DNA of 22,284 nt from SFWF01 sp045539095 (GTDB taxonomy: Bacteria > Bacillota > Clostridia > Oscillospirales > Acutalibacteraceae), in the NCBI GenBank assembly GCA_045539095.1, contig JAZQER010000046.1:1-22284 (forward strand). The letters run 5' to 3'. Made by a program: the position numbers and the translations under genes. Under the pieces are notes generated by a model. It was not told the origin of the DNA. It was given only the letters and a program-made list of their open reading frames with translations, and made no database searches. Every line of letters begins with the position of its first letter. Position 1 is the first letter of the stretch. Shown one piece after another: positions 7,608 through 15,770 of this stretch.

Positions 7608-7636
7608 GGGAGACAGCAATATACTGTCTCCCTTTT
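7608..7636 (+). terminator. Intrinsic terminator or attenuator after rplS
   Basis: GGGAGACAG at 7608-7616 pairs perfectly with CTGTCTCCC at 7624-7632 around a 7-nt loop, followed by TTTT. It lies 17 bases past the rplS stop. Because no strong promoter is seen before lepB, it may be partly read through. Confidence 0.8.
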
Positions 7637-7669
7637 ACTTTATCAAAAGACTTGCGAGTATTTTGACAC

Positions 7670-7699
7670 AGCAGAGGTGAGAATCGGCCCGTCTCTGCT
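7670..7699 (+). other. Hairpin upstream of lepB
   Basis: AGCAGAG at 7670-7676 pairs perfectly with CTCTGCT at 7693-7699 around a 16-nt loop, just upstream of the AAAGGAG site of lepB. A TTGACA at 7663-7668 overlaps its left edge but has no matching -10 box at the right distance. The role is unknown. Confidence 0.4.
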
Positions 7700-7721
7700 T
7701 ATAAAAAGGAGTGAGCCTAAA

Positions 7722-8375
7722 GTGGACTATCTAACCGAGCTTGAAAGTGAGACTGAAGTTGCAGAAAACATGGAAAAAAAGGTCAGCTTTACAAAAGAAT
7801 TATTTGAGTGGCTTGACATTATCATAACTTCCATAGTTGCGGTGGTCATAATATTCACCTTTTTCTTCCGCATAGTTACCATTGTGGGCGACTCTATGAC
7901 GAACACATTTTACAGCGGTGAAAAAATAATAATTACCAATCTGTTTTATGAGCCCGAGTACGGCGATGTTGTCGTTGTTTCACGGAATGCCAATAACAGT
8001 GCAAAAGATACTGCCGTTACAGCAGAGCCGATAATCAAGCGTGTTATCGCAAAGGACGGACAGTATGTTGATATAGATTTTGAATCGGGTAAGGTTTATG
8101 TTGGCCACGATCTTGGAAATATGGTTGAGCTGAATGAACCCTATACAAGGACTCCGACAAATCTTAAAGCCGATGTAGAGTTCCCGGTCTACGTTCCCGA
8201 GGGCTATGTGTTCGTTCTCGGAGACAACCGAAACGATTCTAAGGACAGCCGTTTTTCAGAGATAGGCGAGGACGGACTTATAAACAAAAAGTATATCCTC
8301 GGCAAGGCTGTGTTACGCATCTTCCCGTTTGACAGAATAGGCGGCATAAAATTACCCGAAGGAGAAGCCGAATAA
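7722..8375 (+). CDS. lepB: Signal peptidase I
   Basis: Type I signal peptidase cleaves signal peptides of exported proteins at the outer face of the membrane. With a GTG start at 7722 it has 217 residues: a short acidic cytoplasmic tail, one membrane anchor at about 32-50, the catalytic serine in GDSM (Ser58), the general-base lysine in IIKRVIA (Lys106), and the GDNRNDSKDSR box starting at 167. The frame is open back to 7452, but that would overlap rplS and add unrelated residues; GTG at 7722 has an AAAGGAG site at 7705-7711. It lies one base before rbgA and is cotranscribed with it. Confidence 0.95.
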   Translation: MDYLTELESETEVAENMEKKVSFTKELFEWLDIIITSIVAVVIIFTFFFRIVTIVGDSMTNTFYSGEKIIITNLFYEPEYGDVVVVSRNANNSAKDTAVTAEPIIKRVIAKDGQYVDIDFESGKVYVGHDLGNMVELNEPYTRTPTNLKADVEFPVYVPEGYVFVLGDNRNDSKDSRFSEIGEDGLINKKYILGKAVLRIFPFDRIGGIKLPEGEAE

Positions 8376-8376
8376 A

Positions 8377-9243
8377 ATGAGCGAAATGCAGAATATACAG
8401 TGGTTTCCCGGTCATATGACCAAAACCAAAAGAAAAATAGAAGAGTCGCTGCACATTATTGATGCGGTGGCTGAAATAGTTGATGCCAGAATACCCGTCA
8501 GTAGCCGTAATCCGGATCTGGCGGGTTTAATAAAAGATAAGCCGCTTCTTATACTGCTCAATAAATGTGATATGGCAGACCCGAGAGAGACTGCCCGTTG
8601 GATAGATCATTATAAAAAACAGGGAATTCCCGCTATCCCCGTTGACTGTAAAACGGGAAAGGGTGTTAATAACTTCAAGGATAAGGTCAAGGAGATATTA
8701 GCCGACAGATTAGAGCAGTATAAAGCCAAGGGAATGGTCGGAAAACCCCTTCGAGTGATGGTCGTTGGAATTCCTAATGTCGGCAAATCAACCTTTATAA
8801 ACCGTATTGCGGGCAACAGCCGAGTAAAGGCGGAAAACAGACCGGGTGTCACCCGAGGAAATCAGTGGGTTACCATCGACAAACAGCTTGAGCTGCTTGA
8901 TACCCCCGGTGTATTGTGGCCTAAATTTGAGGATCAGACGGTAGGAGAAAGACTAGCATTTACGGGCGCGGTCAAGGATGCCGTAGTCGATATAGAACTG
9001 CTTGCCGTCCGCCTTTTAGAGGTGCTGTCAGCAAACTATCCCGAGCTTCTCAGCGAGCGATATAAGGTCACTGATTTCGATACGGATGCATACGATCTGC
9101 TTTGCGCCATCGGCAAAAAGCGCGGTATGGTCATCCGTGGAGGAGAAACCGATACCGAGCGCGCGTCAGCTATGTTGCTTGAAGAATACCGCAACTGTAA
9201 GATAGGTAAGATAACATTGGAAAAGGTGAATGATAATGCCTGA
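8377..9243 (+). CDS. rbgA: Ribosome biogenesis GTPase RbgA (YlqF)
   Basis: RbgA is a circularly permuted GTPase needed for late assembly of the 50S subunit in Firmicutes. The 288 residues show the permuted order: IQWFPGHM near the N-terminus, the G4 motif NKCD at 62-65, the G5 region DCKTGKG at 90-96, then the P-loop GIPNVGKST at 131-139 and DTPG at 175-178. A C-terminal helical domain follows. The ATG begins one base after the lepB stop, with GGAG inside the end of lepB, so translation is probably coupled. Location beside rplS and rnhB is the standard one in Clostridia and Bacilli. Confidence 0.97.
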   Translation: MSEMQNIQWFPGHMTKTKRKIEESLHIIDAVAEIVDARIPVSSRNPDLAGLIKDKPLLILLNKCDMADPRETARWIDHYKKQGIPAIPVDCKTGKGVNNFKDKVKEILADRLEQYKAKGMVGKPLRVMVVGIPNVGKSTFINRIAGNSRVKAENRPGVTRGNQWVTIDKQLELLDTPGVLWPKFEDQTVGERLAFTGAVKDAVVDIELLAVRLLEVLSANYPELLSERYKVTDFDTDAYDLLCAIGKKRGMVIRGGETDTERASAMLLEEYRNCKIGKITLEKVNDNA

Positions 9244-9835
9244 TTTAGAGCTTGAAAATGCCGCGCGTCAAAAAGGCTATACCGCCGTTTGCGGAGTGGA
9301 TGAGGCGGGCAGGGGACCGCTTATGGGTCCCGTGTGCGCCGCCGCAGTGATACTGCCCGAGGGTGTGCAGATAGAAGGTGTAAATGATTCAAAGAAATTG
9401 TCTGAGAAAAAGCGCGAAGCCCTTTATGAGGTAATAAAAGAAAAGGCTATTGCCTGGTCGGTTGCCTTTGCCAATGTTTCGGAGATAGAAGAGGTCAATA
9501 TCCTTAACGCTACATATCTTGCTATGAACAGAGCGATAGAAGGACTCAAAGTGCCTGCAGACTATGCTCTCATAGACGGAAACCGAGTACCTAAGGACAT
9601 AAAGATTGACTGCGAAACGGTAGTAAAGGGCGATGCAAAGTCAGCCTCTATCGCCGCTGCGTCGATACTTGCCAAGGTTACTCGTGACCACCTTATTTTA
9701 GAATATGATATGGAATTTCCGGAGTATGGCTTTGCCGCCCATAAGGGCTACGGCACCAAGGCTCATATTGATGCTATAAAGCAGTACGGTCCCTGTAAAT
9801 ATCATCGTCCGTCTTTTCTCAAAAACATAAAATGA
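9236..9835 (+). CDS. rnhB: Ribonuclease HII
   Basis: RNase HII cuts the RNA strand of RNA-DNA hybrids and removes misincorporated ribonucleotides. The 199 residues contain the DEDD active site: Asp22 and Glu23 in GVDEAGRGP, Asp114 in ALIDG, and Asp151 after ASILAKVTR. Two in-frame ATGs, 9230 and 9236, lie inside the end of rbgA. The second has better spacing from AAGGTG (about 9223-9228) and gives the usual N-terminus, but the first cannot be excluded. The stop overlaps the start of yraN by four bases (ATGA). Confidence 0.97.
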   Translation: MPDLELENAARQKGYTAVCGVDEAGRGPLMGPVCAAAVILPEGVQIEGVNDSKKLSEKKREALYEVIKEKAIAWSVAFANVSEIEEVNILNATYLAMNRAIEGLKVPADYALIDGNRVPKDIKIDCETVVKGDAKSASIAAASILAKVTRDHLILEYDMEFPEYGFAAHKGYGTKAHIDAIKQYGPCKYHRPSFLKNIK

Positions 9836-10230
9836 GCCTGACTTCGGATATAGGAAAGCTTGGCGAGGATATGGTAGCAAGGTTTTTGCAAAAGCAGGGC
9901 TGCCTTATCACGCGGAGAAATTATCACTCGAAATACGGCGAGATCGACATAGTTGCCGAAAAAGGGGAATATATATTCTTCGTAGAGGTAAAGACCCGCG
10001 AGGAAGATTCTCCGATAAGCCCTGTCGGCGCTGTAAGTAAAACCAAGCAGAGAAAAATAGTGCTTACTGCAAAGGATTATCTCGGAAAGCTCAGGGTTAA
10101 TGTGAACTATCGCTTCGATATTGCCGAAGTAGTATATTCCATAGACGAAAACGGTCAGTTTCACACCTCTCTCAACTATATACGCAACGCGTTTAATGAA
10201 GAGGTGTTAGACGATTCCGTGCCTTTTTGA
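9832..10230 (+). CDS. YraN/UPF0102 family endonuclease-like protein
   Basis: This 132-residue protein belongs to the UPF0102 (YraN) family, a restriction-endonuclease-like fold with no settled function, often beside rnhB. It starts GKLGEDMVARFLQ, and the catalytic-type residues are visible as Glu37 and Asp39 in GEIDI and Glu52-x-Lys54 in VEVKTR. Its ATG overlaps the rnhB stop in ATGA, indicating translational coupling. The stop codon TGA follows a run of five Ts at 10224-10228. A +1 shift there would carry translation straight into the M19 peptidase frame (see the next gene). Confidence 0.92.
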   Translation: MSLTSDIGKLGEDMVARFLQKQGCLITRRNYHSKYGEIDIVAEKGEYIFFVEVKTREEDSPISPVGAVSKTKQRKIVLTAKDYLGKLRVNVNYRFDIAEVVYSIDENGQFHTSLNYIRNAFNEEVLDDSVPF

Positions 10231-11080
10231 TCTCCACTGCGATATGCCGTCCCAGCTTTTTGAAAATAAGAAAAGCGTAGTATCCTTTCCCGAAGTATTT
10301 ACCCGTCAGGCCGTGGTGTGCTCTGTCTGGCTCAGAGAGGGTATAAAAAATCCTTATACCACCTACAGAAGTATTTTATCGCAGTTTTGCGAGGATATAA
10401 ATGTGCCTGTAAACTGCCTTGATGCAAAAAAAACGGTGCTCTTGTCTTTAGAGGGCGGCTCTGCTTTTGAGCGTGATCTCAGTCGACTTTATTCAATAAA
10501 AGACGACCGAATATCCTCGGTTATGCTGACCTGGAATTATGACAATACCCTCGCGGGCGGAGCGCTTGATGAGGGAGGGCTTACCCAAAAGGGAATAGAC
10601 GCAATAAATATATTGAACGAATTGGGAATGGCACTTGATATATCCCACCTTAACGATAAAAGTCTTTATACGGCGGTAGGGCGAGCCGATTGGGTTCTCG
10701 CGTCACACTCAAACGCCCGAGAAGTCTGCAAGCATAAAAGAAATCTGCCCGATGATGCGCTGAAAGCTATAAGGGATAAAGAGGGAATAGTCGGCATAAA
10801 TTTTTATCCCGTCTTTTTAGGAGAGCGAGATATTTTTGAAAATATTTTTTTACATATCGAATATATGCTGAATTTAGGGCTTGAAAACTGCATCGCGATA
10901 GGTTCCGACCTCGACGGCGCAGATATGGATGAAAGTCTAAAGCAAACCGAAGATATAGCATCGCTTTATTCCTTTTTGTGCGGGCGCATCGGGGATAGCA
11001 GCATATGTGACAAAATATTTTACGAAAACGCTTACAATTTCTATCAAAAACTTTTTGACAAGCAGAGTAATATGTTATAA
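10214..11080 (+). CDS. M19-family (membrane/renal-type) dipeptidase, start unresolved
   Basis: M19 enzymes are zinc dipeptidases of the amidohydrolase fold. Numbered from an ATT codon at 10214, metal and substrate residues are His8 and Asp10 in DLHCD, Glu80 in SLEGG, His145 in DISH, His165 and Arg169 in SHSNAR, and Asp232 in GSDLDG. The first ATG (10244) lies inside the DLHCDMP segment and would remove the HxD zinc ligands. Between the in-frame stop at 10208 and that ATG there is no ATG, GTG or TTG; only ATT at 10214 could serve. Alternatively a +1 frameshift at the T-run ending yraN makes a fusion, or one T in the run is a sequence error. No signal peptide or lipobox is seen, so it is probably cytoplasmic. 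It lies 32 bases before thrC. Confidence 0.8.
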   Translation: MPCLFDLHCDMPSQLFENKKSVVSFPEVFTRQAVVCSVWLREGIKNPYTTYRSILSQFCEDINVPVNCLDAKKTVLLSLEGGSAFERDLSRLYSIKDDRISSVMLTWNYDNTLAGGALDEGGLTQKGIDAINILNELGMALDISHLNDKSLYTAVGRADWVLASHSNAREVCKHKRNLPDDALKAIRDKEGIVGINFYPVFLGERDIFENIFLHIEYMLNLGLENCIAIGSDLDGADMDESLKQTEDIASLYSFLCGRIGDSSICDKIFYENAYNFYQKLFDKQSNML

Positions 11081-11112
11081 AATAATAAGAAGATAAAATT
11101 TTGGAGGCTGTT

Positions 11113-12600
11113 ATGCGTTATATCAGTACAAGAGACAATAAAGCAGAGGCGTCGTCCGCATCGGCTATCGCTCACGGAATATCGAAAGAGGGCGGACTTT
11201 TTGTGCCCGAGAATATTCCTGCGCTCGGCTGTGACGATTTTGATAAGCTTTGTAAAATGAATTATGTTGAGAGAGCAAAGTATATACTCTCTCTTTATCT
11301 TACCGACTTTACAGCAGAGGAGATAGACTATTGCGCCCGCGGCGCATATCTCGGCAATTTTGATGAGGACAAGCCTGCGCCCCTAAAGGCTCTTGATGAT
11401 AACACACATATCTTAGAGCTATGGCACGGTCCGACCTGTGCATTCAAGGACCTCGCTCTTCAGATACTGCCATATCTTCTCACTACTTCGGCTAAAAAGG
11501 TTTCGAACGGTAAGAAGACGGTAATCCTTGTCGCCACCTCGGGTGATACAGGCAAGGCTGCATTAGAGGGCTTCTGCGACGTTCCCGATACTGAAATAAT
11601 AGTATTCTATCCCAATGACGGTGTCAGCCCGATGCAACAGCTTCAGATGAACACTCAGAGGGGTAATAATGTTTATGTATGCGCTATAAACGGAAACTTT
11701 GACGATGCGCAAACGGGGGTCAAGACCATCTTTACCGATGATGAGACCAAGAAGCTTCTCGCTGACAATAATATGGAATTCTCGAGTGCTAACTCCATCA
11801 ACTGGGGCAGACTGGCGCCGCAGATAATCTATTACATATCTGCTTACTGCGACCTTCTTGAAAAGGGTGAAGATTATCTTGCTGACGGCTTTAACGTGGT
11901 CGTCCCCACAGGAAACTTCGGTAATATTCTTGCCGCTTATTATGCAAAGCAGATGGGTGTGCCGATAGCAAAGCTTATCTGTGCTTCAAACTCAAATAAC
12001 GTTCTTACCGACTTTTTAGCTGACGGTACGTATGACAGAAACCGCAGCTTTTACACTACGGTTTCTCCCTCAATGGATATTCTTATTTCTTCAAACCTTG
12101 AGAGAATGTTATCCGAGCTTACCTGTCGCGATGATAAAAAGGTTGCAGGCTGGATGAATGAACTCAAAGCATCGGGCAAATATACCGTTGATGCAGATAC
12201 CTTTGCAAAAATAAAAGAGCTTTTTGTCGGCGGTTGCTGCAGTGAGGAAGAGACCTACGATACCATTAAAGAAACTATGGATAAATACGGTTATCTTATT
12301 GATACTCACACTGCAGTTGCAGTAGGCGTTTATAATGATTATAAGGTAAAAACGGGTGATGAGCGTCCTACCGTTATCGCCTCTACTGCATCTCCATACA
12401 AGTTTGCTAAAAGCGTACTTGAGGCAATCGGCGAAAAGGCTGCTGCTGATGAGTTCGAGACGGTAAGAAAGCTGTCGGCAACAACTGATACAGCTATCCC
12501 TGCGCCCCTCGCCGCATTAGAGAACGCAAGCGTACGTTTCTCTAATGTCTGCGAAAAGGACGGTATGCGCGAAGTCGTACTAAAACATTTGGGAATTTAA
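11113..12600 (+). CDS. thrC: Threonine synthase
   Basis: ThrC converts O-phosphohomoserine to threonine using PLP, the last step of threonine synthesis. The 495 residues begin MRYISTRDNK, the typical threonine synthase start, and contain the PLP-lysine motif HGPTCAFKD (Lys112) and the phosphate-binding ATSGDTGKAA and VPTGNFGN segments. The length fits the longer class found in fungi and many bacteria. The frame opens at a TTG (11101), but ATG at 11113 has GGAGG five bases upstream at 11103-11107. No other threonine gene is nearby. No terminator separates it from the dipeptidase gene, so the two may be cotranscribed. Confidence 0.96.
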   Translation: MRYISTRDNKAEASSASAIAHGISKEGGLFVPENIPALGCDDFDKLCKMNYVERAKYILSLYLTDFTAEEIDYCARGAYLGNFDEDKPAPLKALDDNTHILELWHGPTCAFKDLALQILPYLLTTSAKKVSNGKKTVILVATSGDTGKAALEGFCDVPDTEIIVFYPNDGVSPMQQLQMNTQRGNNVYVCAINGNFDDAQTGVKTIFTDDETKKLLADNNMEFSSANSINWGRLAPQIIYYISAYCDLLEKGEDYLADGFNVVVPTGNFGNILAAYYAKQMGVPIAKLICASNSNNVLTDFLADGTYDRNRSFYTTVSPSMDILISSNLERMLSELTCRDDKKVAGWMNELKASGKYTVDADTFAKIKELFVGGCCSEEETYDTIKETMDKYGYLIDTHTAVAVGVYNDYKVKTGDERPTVIASTASPYKFAKSVLEAIGEKAAADEFETVRKLSATTDTAIPAPLAALENASVRFSNVCEKDGMREVVLKHLGI

Positions 12601-12601
12601 T

Positions 12602-12633
12602 AAAAAATGCCCACCGCTGAGGTGGGCTTTTTT
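12602..12633. terminator. Bidirectional terminator between thrC and DUF1540 gene
   Basis: GCCCACC at 12609-12615 pairs with GGTGGGC at 12621-12627 around a 5-nt loop, flanked by six As on the left and six Ts on the right. It can therefore end both the plus-strand thrC transcript and the convergent minus-strand transcript. Confidence 0.9.
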
Positions 12634-12639
12634 AGAAAA

Positions 12640-12822
12640 CTAATTCTTCGGCTTAAATGTCTCGCAAGCAGTGTCACTGCAGGAAGAGCAGGGACCGTGT
12701 CCTACCTGGATAGAACCTGCCTGGCACTTATCTCCCTCTTTGTGATAAGCGCAGTTTACGACATCGCAGCGAATTCCCGAGATAACCTCACCGGGAGTGC
12801 AGTTGTTTGTTTTACAGTCCAT
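12640..12822 (-). CDS. DUF1540 family cysteine-rich small protein
   Basis: This 60-residue protein has nine cysteines spaced as in DUF1540 proteins: an N-terminal C-x4-C pair, CDVVNCAYHKEGDKC, then SSCSDTACETF. The pattern suggests metal binding, but no function is established for the family, which is common in Clostridia. ATG at 12822 is chosen because GGAGG lies at 12831-12835 seven bases or so upstream; the longer frame begins at a TTG overlapping that site. The gene is monocistronic, convergent with thrC, and its ribosome binding site abuts one arm of a 10-bp inverted repeat. Confidence 0.8.
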   Translation of the reverse strand: MDCKTNNCTPGEVISGIRCDVVNCAYHKEGDKCQAGSIQVGHGPCSSCSDTACETFKPKN

Positions 12823-12834
12823 TTTTAATTCCTC

Positions 12835-12872
12835 CAAAATAATATTCCGAAAACTCGGACGGTATTATTTTG
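12835..12872. promoter_or_regulatory. Perfect 10-bp inverted repeat between divergent genes
   Basis: CAAAATAATA at 12835-12844 is the exact reverse complement of TATTATTTTG at 12863-12872, and inside it CCGA (12847-12850) pairs with TCGG (12855-12858). It lies in the 93-base gap between the DUF1540 gene (minus) and the phosphoesterase gene (plus). It could be a repressor operator, or a leader hairpin touching the DUF1540 ribosome binding site. Confidence 0.5.
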
Positions 12873-12915
12873 CGCAGAGATTAAAGTATTATGTAAAAAG
12901 AAAGGGTGAAAGATT

Positions 12916-13593
12916 TTGAGCATTTTTGGAATTTCCGATCTCCATTTGTCACTCGGTACTGATAAACCGATGGATATTTTTGGCTGGGACAATCACGTCG
13001 AACGACTTCGTGCAAATTGGACAAGACTTGTCAAAGAAACAGATACAGTCGTCCTGCCCGGAGATCTTTCCTGGGCACTTAAAATTGAAGAAACCCTATC
13101 TGATTTCAAATTTTTACAAGGCTTGCCAGGTAAAAAGATACTTCTCAAAGGTAACCACGACCTTTGGTGGATGACCATGAAGAAGAATCTGAAATTCTTT
13201 GAAGAGAATAACATCACAGATATAGAATTTGTTTATAATAATTGCGTTGCTGCCGAAAACTACGCTATATGCGGCACTCGCGGCTGGCTTTTAGAGGGCA
13301 AAGAGGCAGATAGAAAAATAATAGCCCGCGAAGTAGGAAGACTCATCCGTTCGCTGGAGTCTGCAAAAGAAAGCGGACTCAAACCGCTCGTTTTCTTCCA
13401 CTATCCGCCCGTATACGGGGACGAAAAATGCGAAGAGCTTCTTGAGGTCTTAAAGGAATATAATATCAAAAGCATTTATCACGGTCACATCCACGGAAAA
13501 GGTTTTAACCGCGCAGTCAGCGAATATGACGGTATTAAAATCAATCTTATTTCCTGTGATTGCATAGATTTCACACCCCAACTTATTGTTTGA
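12916..13593 (+). CDS. Calcineurin-like metallophosphoesterase
   Basis: This 225-residue enzyme has the full two-metal phosphoesterase signature: DLH at 8-10, GDLSW at 49-53, GNHD at 79-82, His162 in FFHYPP, and the GHIH motif at 190-193. Members hydrolyse phosphomono- or diesters; the substrate cannot be told from the sequence. The start is a TTG at 12916 with AGGGTGA seven bases upstream, and the first residues (MSIFGISDLH) place the DxH motif where the family has it. No signal peptide is seen, so it is cytoplasmic. It appears to be transcribed alone, divergent from the DUF1540 gene. Confidence 0.9.
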   Translation: MSIFGISDLHLSLGTDKPMDIFGWDNHVERLRANWTRLVKETDTVVLPGDLSWALKIEETLSDFKFLQGLPGKKILLKGNHDLWWMTMKKNLKFFEENNITDIEFVYNNCVAAENYAICGTRGWLLEGKEADRKIIAREVGRLIRSLESAKESGLKPLVFFHYPPVYGDEKCEELLEVLKEYNIKSIYHGHIHGKGFNRAVSEYDGIKINLISCDCIDFTPQLIV

Positions 13594-13633
13594 AAATATT
13601 TTTAAAAAAAGTGTGGAAAATTTTGCACTGTTA

Positions 13634-13642
13634 TGTTATAAT
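13634..13642 (+). promoter_or_regulatory. Extended -10 promoter of tig
   Basis: TGTTATAAT at 13634-13642 is a perfect extended -10 element (TGnTATAAT). The -35 position (about 13614-13619, TGGAAA) is poor, as is common with extended -10 promoters. Transcription would start near 13649, about 80 bases before the tig ATG. Confidence 0.65.
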
Positions 13643-13729
13643 GATTTGCGTATGTAAAAATGGTTTATCTATAGACGGAAGAAGCATTAGCTGTCCGGAC
13701 TGATGAATCAAATTTCGGAGGTATAAAAA

Positions 13730-15118
13730 ATGAGTTTAAAAGCTTCAAACAAAATTGAAACTAACAAGTACGAGCTCGAAATCAGCATCGATGCAGAGTC
13801 CTTTTGCGACGCTATAAAGGCTGTCTACAAGAAGGAAGCAAAGAACATCGCTATAAAGGGCTTCAGAAAGGGTAAGGCTCCTCTCCATATGGTAGAAAAG
13901 CTTTACGGTGAGGCAGTCTTTTTTGACGATGCACTTAATATGCTTTATGAAGGTGCTCTTCTTTCCGCAGTAGAAGAGGCAGGTCTTGTCCTTGTTGATG
14001 TTGAGAAGACCGACGTTACTTCTGTTAGTAAGGCAGAAGGCGCCGAGCTTAAGGTTACTGTTATCGTTGAGCCCGAGGTAGAGCTTGGCGAGTATAAGGG
14101 CCTTAAATGTGACAGAACTGCTCCCGCAGTTTCTGACGAAGAGGTAACTGCTGAGATTGACAGAATGGCTGAGAGAAATGCACGCACTGTTGCCGTAGAG
14201 GACAGAGCTGCTGAAATGAAGGACATGGCTGTTATCGATTATGAAGGCTTTGTAGACGGCGTAGCATTCGACGGTGGCAAGGGCGAGGGCTATACTCTTA
14301 CCCTCGGATCGGGTCAGTTCATTCCCGGTTTTGAGGAGCAGATCGTCGGTCATAACGCAGGCGACGAGTTCGACGTTGTCGTAACTTTCCCCACCGAGTA
14401 TCATGCTGCAGAGCTTGCAGGCAAAGAAGCAACCTTTAAGTGCAAGCTTCATGAAATAAAGGCTAAGGAACTTCCCGTTATCGACGACGAGTTTGCTAAG
14501 GATGTTTCCGAGTTTGATACTTTAGATGAGCTTAAGGCTGATATCAAAGCTAAGGCTTTAGAGCGCAAGACAAAGGCTGCTGACGAAGAAGTTGAAAATA
14601 AACTTATCGAAGCAGTTGTAGCAGGTATGAAGGCTGAAATTCCGGAGGCTATGTATGAAAACCGCTCTAATGAGAGCGTTCGTGAGTTTGATTACAGACT
14701 CCGCAGTCAGGGTATGGATCTTCAGACATATCTTAAGTATACCGGCTCCACTGTAGAGGACCTGAAATCATCATTCCGCGAGCAGAGCGAGAAGCAGGTT
14801 AAGATGCGCTTAGCTCTTGAGGCTATCGTTAAGGCTGAGAACATCGAGGCAAGTGAGGAAGAGCTCGCTGCTGAGTATGAGAAACTCGCAGGCATGTACG
14901 GCATGGAAGCAGACGCTGTAAAGGCTGCTATCCCCGAAAAGGACATTAAGCACGACCTTGCTATGAATAAGGCTATCGACCTTGTAAAGGCTTCTGCTGA
15001 AGTGAAAGACGTAAAGGAAAAGAAGCCTGCTGCGAAGAAGACTTCTACCGCAAAGAAGACCACAAATAAGGCTGCAGAGAAGACCGAGGAGGCTCCTGCA
15101 GAGACACCCGCTGAATAA
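13730..15118 (+). CDS. tig: Trigger factor
   Basis: Trigger factor is a ribosome-bound chaperone with peptidyl-prolyl isomerase activity that meets nascent chains at the exit tunnel. The 462 residues contain the ribosome-binding signature GFRKGKAP at 44-51, an FKBP-type domain at about 160-250, and the helical C-terminal chaperone arms. The last 35 residues are a Lys/Ala/Glu/Thr-rich tail (PAAKKTSTAKKTTNKAAEK), longer than the standard protein and probably disordered. The ATG follows GGAGGT at 13717-13722. Order tig-clpP-clpX is conserved across bacteria. Codons are strongly biased, as expected for an abundant protein. Confidence 0.97.
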   Translation: MSLKASNKIETNKYELEISIDAESFCDAIKAVYKKEAKNIAIKGFRKGKAPLHMVEKLYGEAVFFDDALNMLYEGALLSAVEEAGLVLVDVEKTDVTSVSKAEGAELKVTVIVEPEVELGEYKGLKCDRTAPAVSDEEVTAEIDRMAERNARTVAVEDRAAEMKDMAVIDYEGFVDGVAFDGGKGEGYTLTLGSGQFIPGFEEQIVGHNAGDEFDVVVTFPTEYHAAELAGKEATFKCKLHEIKAKELPVIDDEFAKDVSEFDTLDELKADIKAKALERKTKAADEEVENKLIEAVVAGMKAEIPEAMYENRSNESVREFDYRLRSQGMDLQTYLKYTGSTVEDLKSSFREQSEKQVKMRLALEAIVKAENIEASEEELAAEYEKLAGMYGMEADAVKAAIPEKDIKHDLAMNKAIDLVKASAEVKDVKEKKPAAKKTSTAKKTTNKAAEKTEEAPAETPAE

Positions 15119-15173
15119 TCAGTTGTTTATATTTGCGGCAAAGTGTTCATAATATTTTTTAGAGGTGACTAAA

Positions 15174-15758
15174 ATGAGTACATTAATACCTTATGTAGTT
15201 GAACAGACCAGCCGCGGAGAGCGTTCTTACGATATTTTCTCCAGACTGCTTAATGACCGAATTATAATGCTGCCCGATCAGGTAGACAATGCCTCGGCAA
15301 GCGTTATTATCGCTCAGCTTTTATATCTTGAGGGTCAAGACCCTGATAAGGATATCAGCTTTTATATCAATAGCCCCGGCGGAAGCGTTTCTGCAGGACT
15401 CGCTATTTATGATACTATGCAGTATATCAAGTGTGATGTTTCGACCATCTGTATCGGTATGGCTGCAAGTATGGGTGCATTTCTGCTTGCCGCAGGAACT
15501 AAGAGTAAGCGTTACGCTCTGCCGAACTCTGAGATAATGATTCATCAGCCGCTAGGAGGCACTCAGGGTCAGGCTACAGATATTCTTATTCATGCACGCC
15601 ACATTGAAAAGACAAGAAATACTTTAAATAAGATTCTTGCCGAAAAGACAGGACAGAGTCTTGAGACTATCGAGAGAGATACCGAAAGAGACAACTTTAT
15701 GTCGGCTGAGGAAGCTTTAAAGTATGGCCTTATCGATAAGGTTATAGATAAGAGATAA
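15174..15758 (+). CDS. clpP: ATP-dependent Clp protease proteolytic subunit
   Basis: ClpP forms the two-ring serine peptidase chamber fed by ClpX and other Clp ATPases. The 194 residues are the normal length, with the catalytic triad Ser99 in GMAASMGA, His124 in MIHQPLGG, and Asp173 in ERDNFM, one position off the B. subtilis numbering. The frame opens at a GTG (15165), but that GTG is inside the AGAGGTG ribosome binding site of the ATG at 15174, which gives the usual MSTLIPYVVEQ start. It lies 55 bases after tig with no terminator between, and 65 bases before clpX. Confidence 0.97.
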   Translation: MSTLIPYVVEQTSRGERSYDIFSRLLNDRIIMLPDQVDNASASVIIAQLLYLEGQDPDKDISFYINSPGGSVSAGLAIYDTMQYIKCDVSTICIGMAASMGAFLLAAGTKSKRYALPNSEIMIHQPLGGTQGQATDILIHARHIEKTRNTLNKILAEKTGQSLETIERDTERDNFMSAEEALKYGLIDKVIDKR

Positions 15759-15770
15759 GCAGATTTTAAA

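Noticed and set aside
7452..7721. Upstream extension of the signal peptidase frame
   Set aside because: It overlaps rplS out of frame and crosses the rplS terminator. GTG at 7722 has a good ribosome binding site and gives the normal length.
10244..11080. Dipeptidase starting at the first ATG (10244)
   Set aside because: It would lack the HxD zinc ligands although all other active-site residues are kept, so this start is unlikely for a working enzyme.
13745..14452. 235-residue minus-strand open frame inside tig
   Set aside because: It is fully antisense to the strongly codon-biased trigger factor gene and matches no domain.
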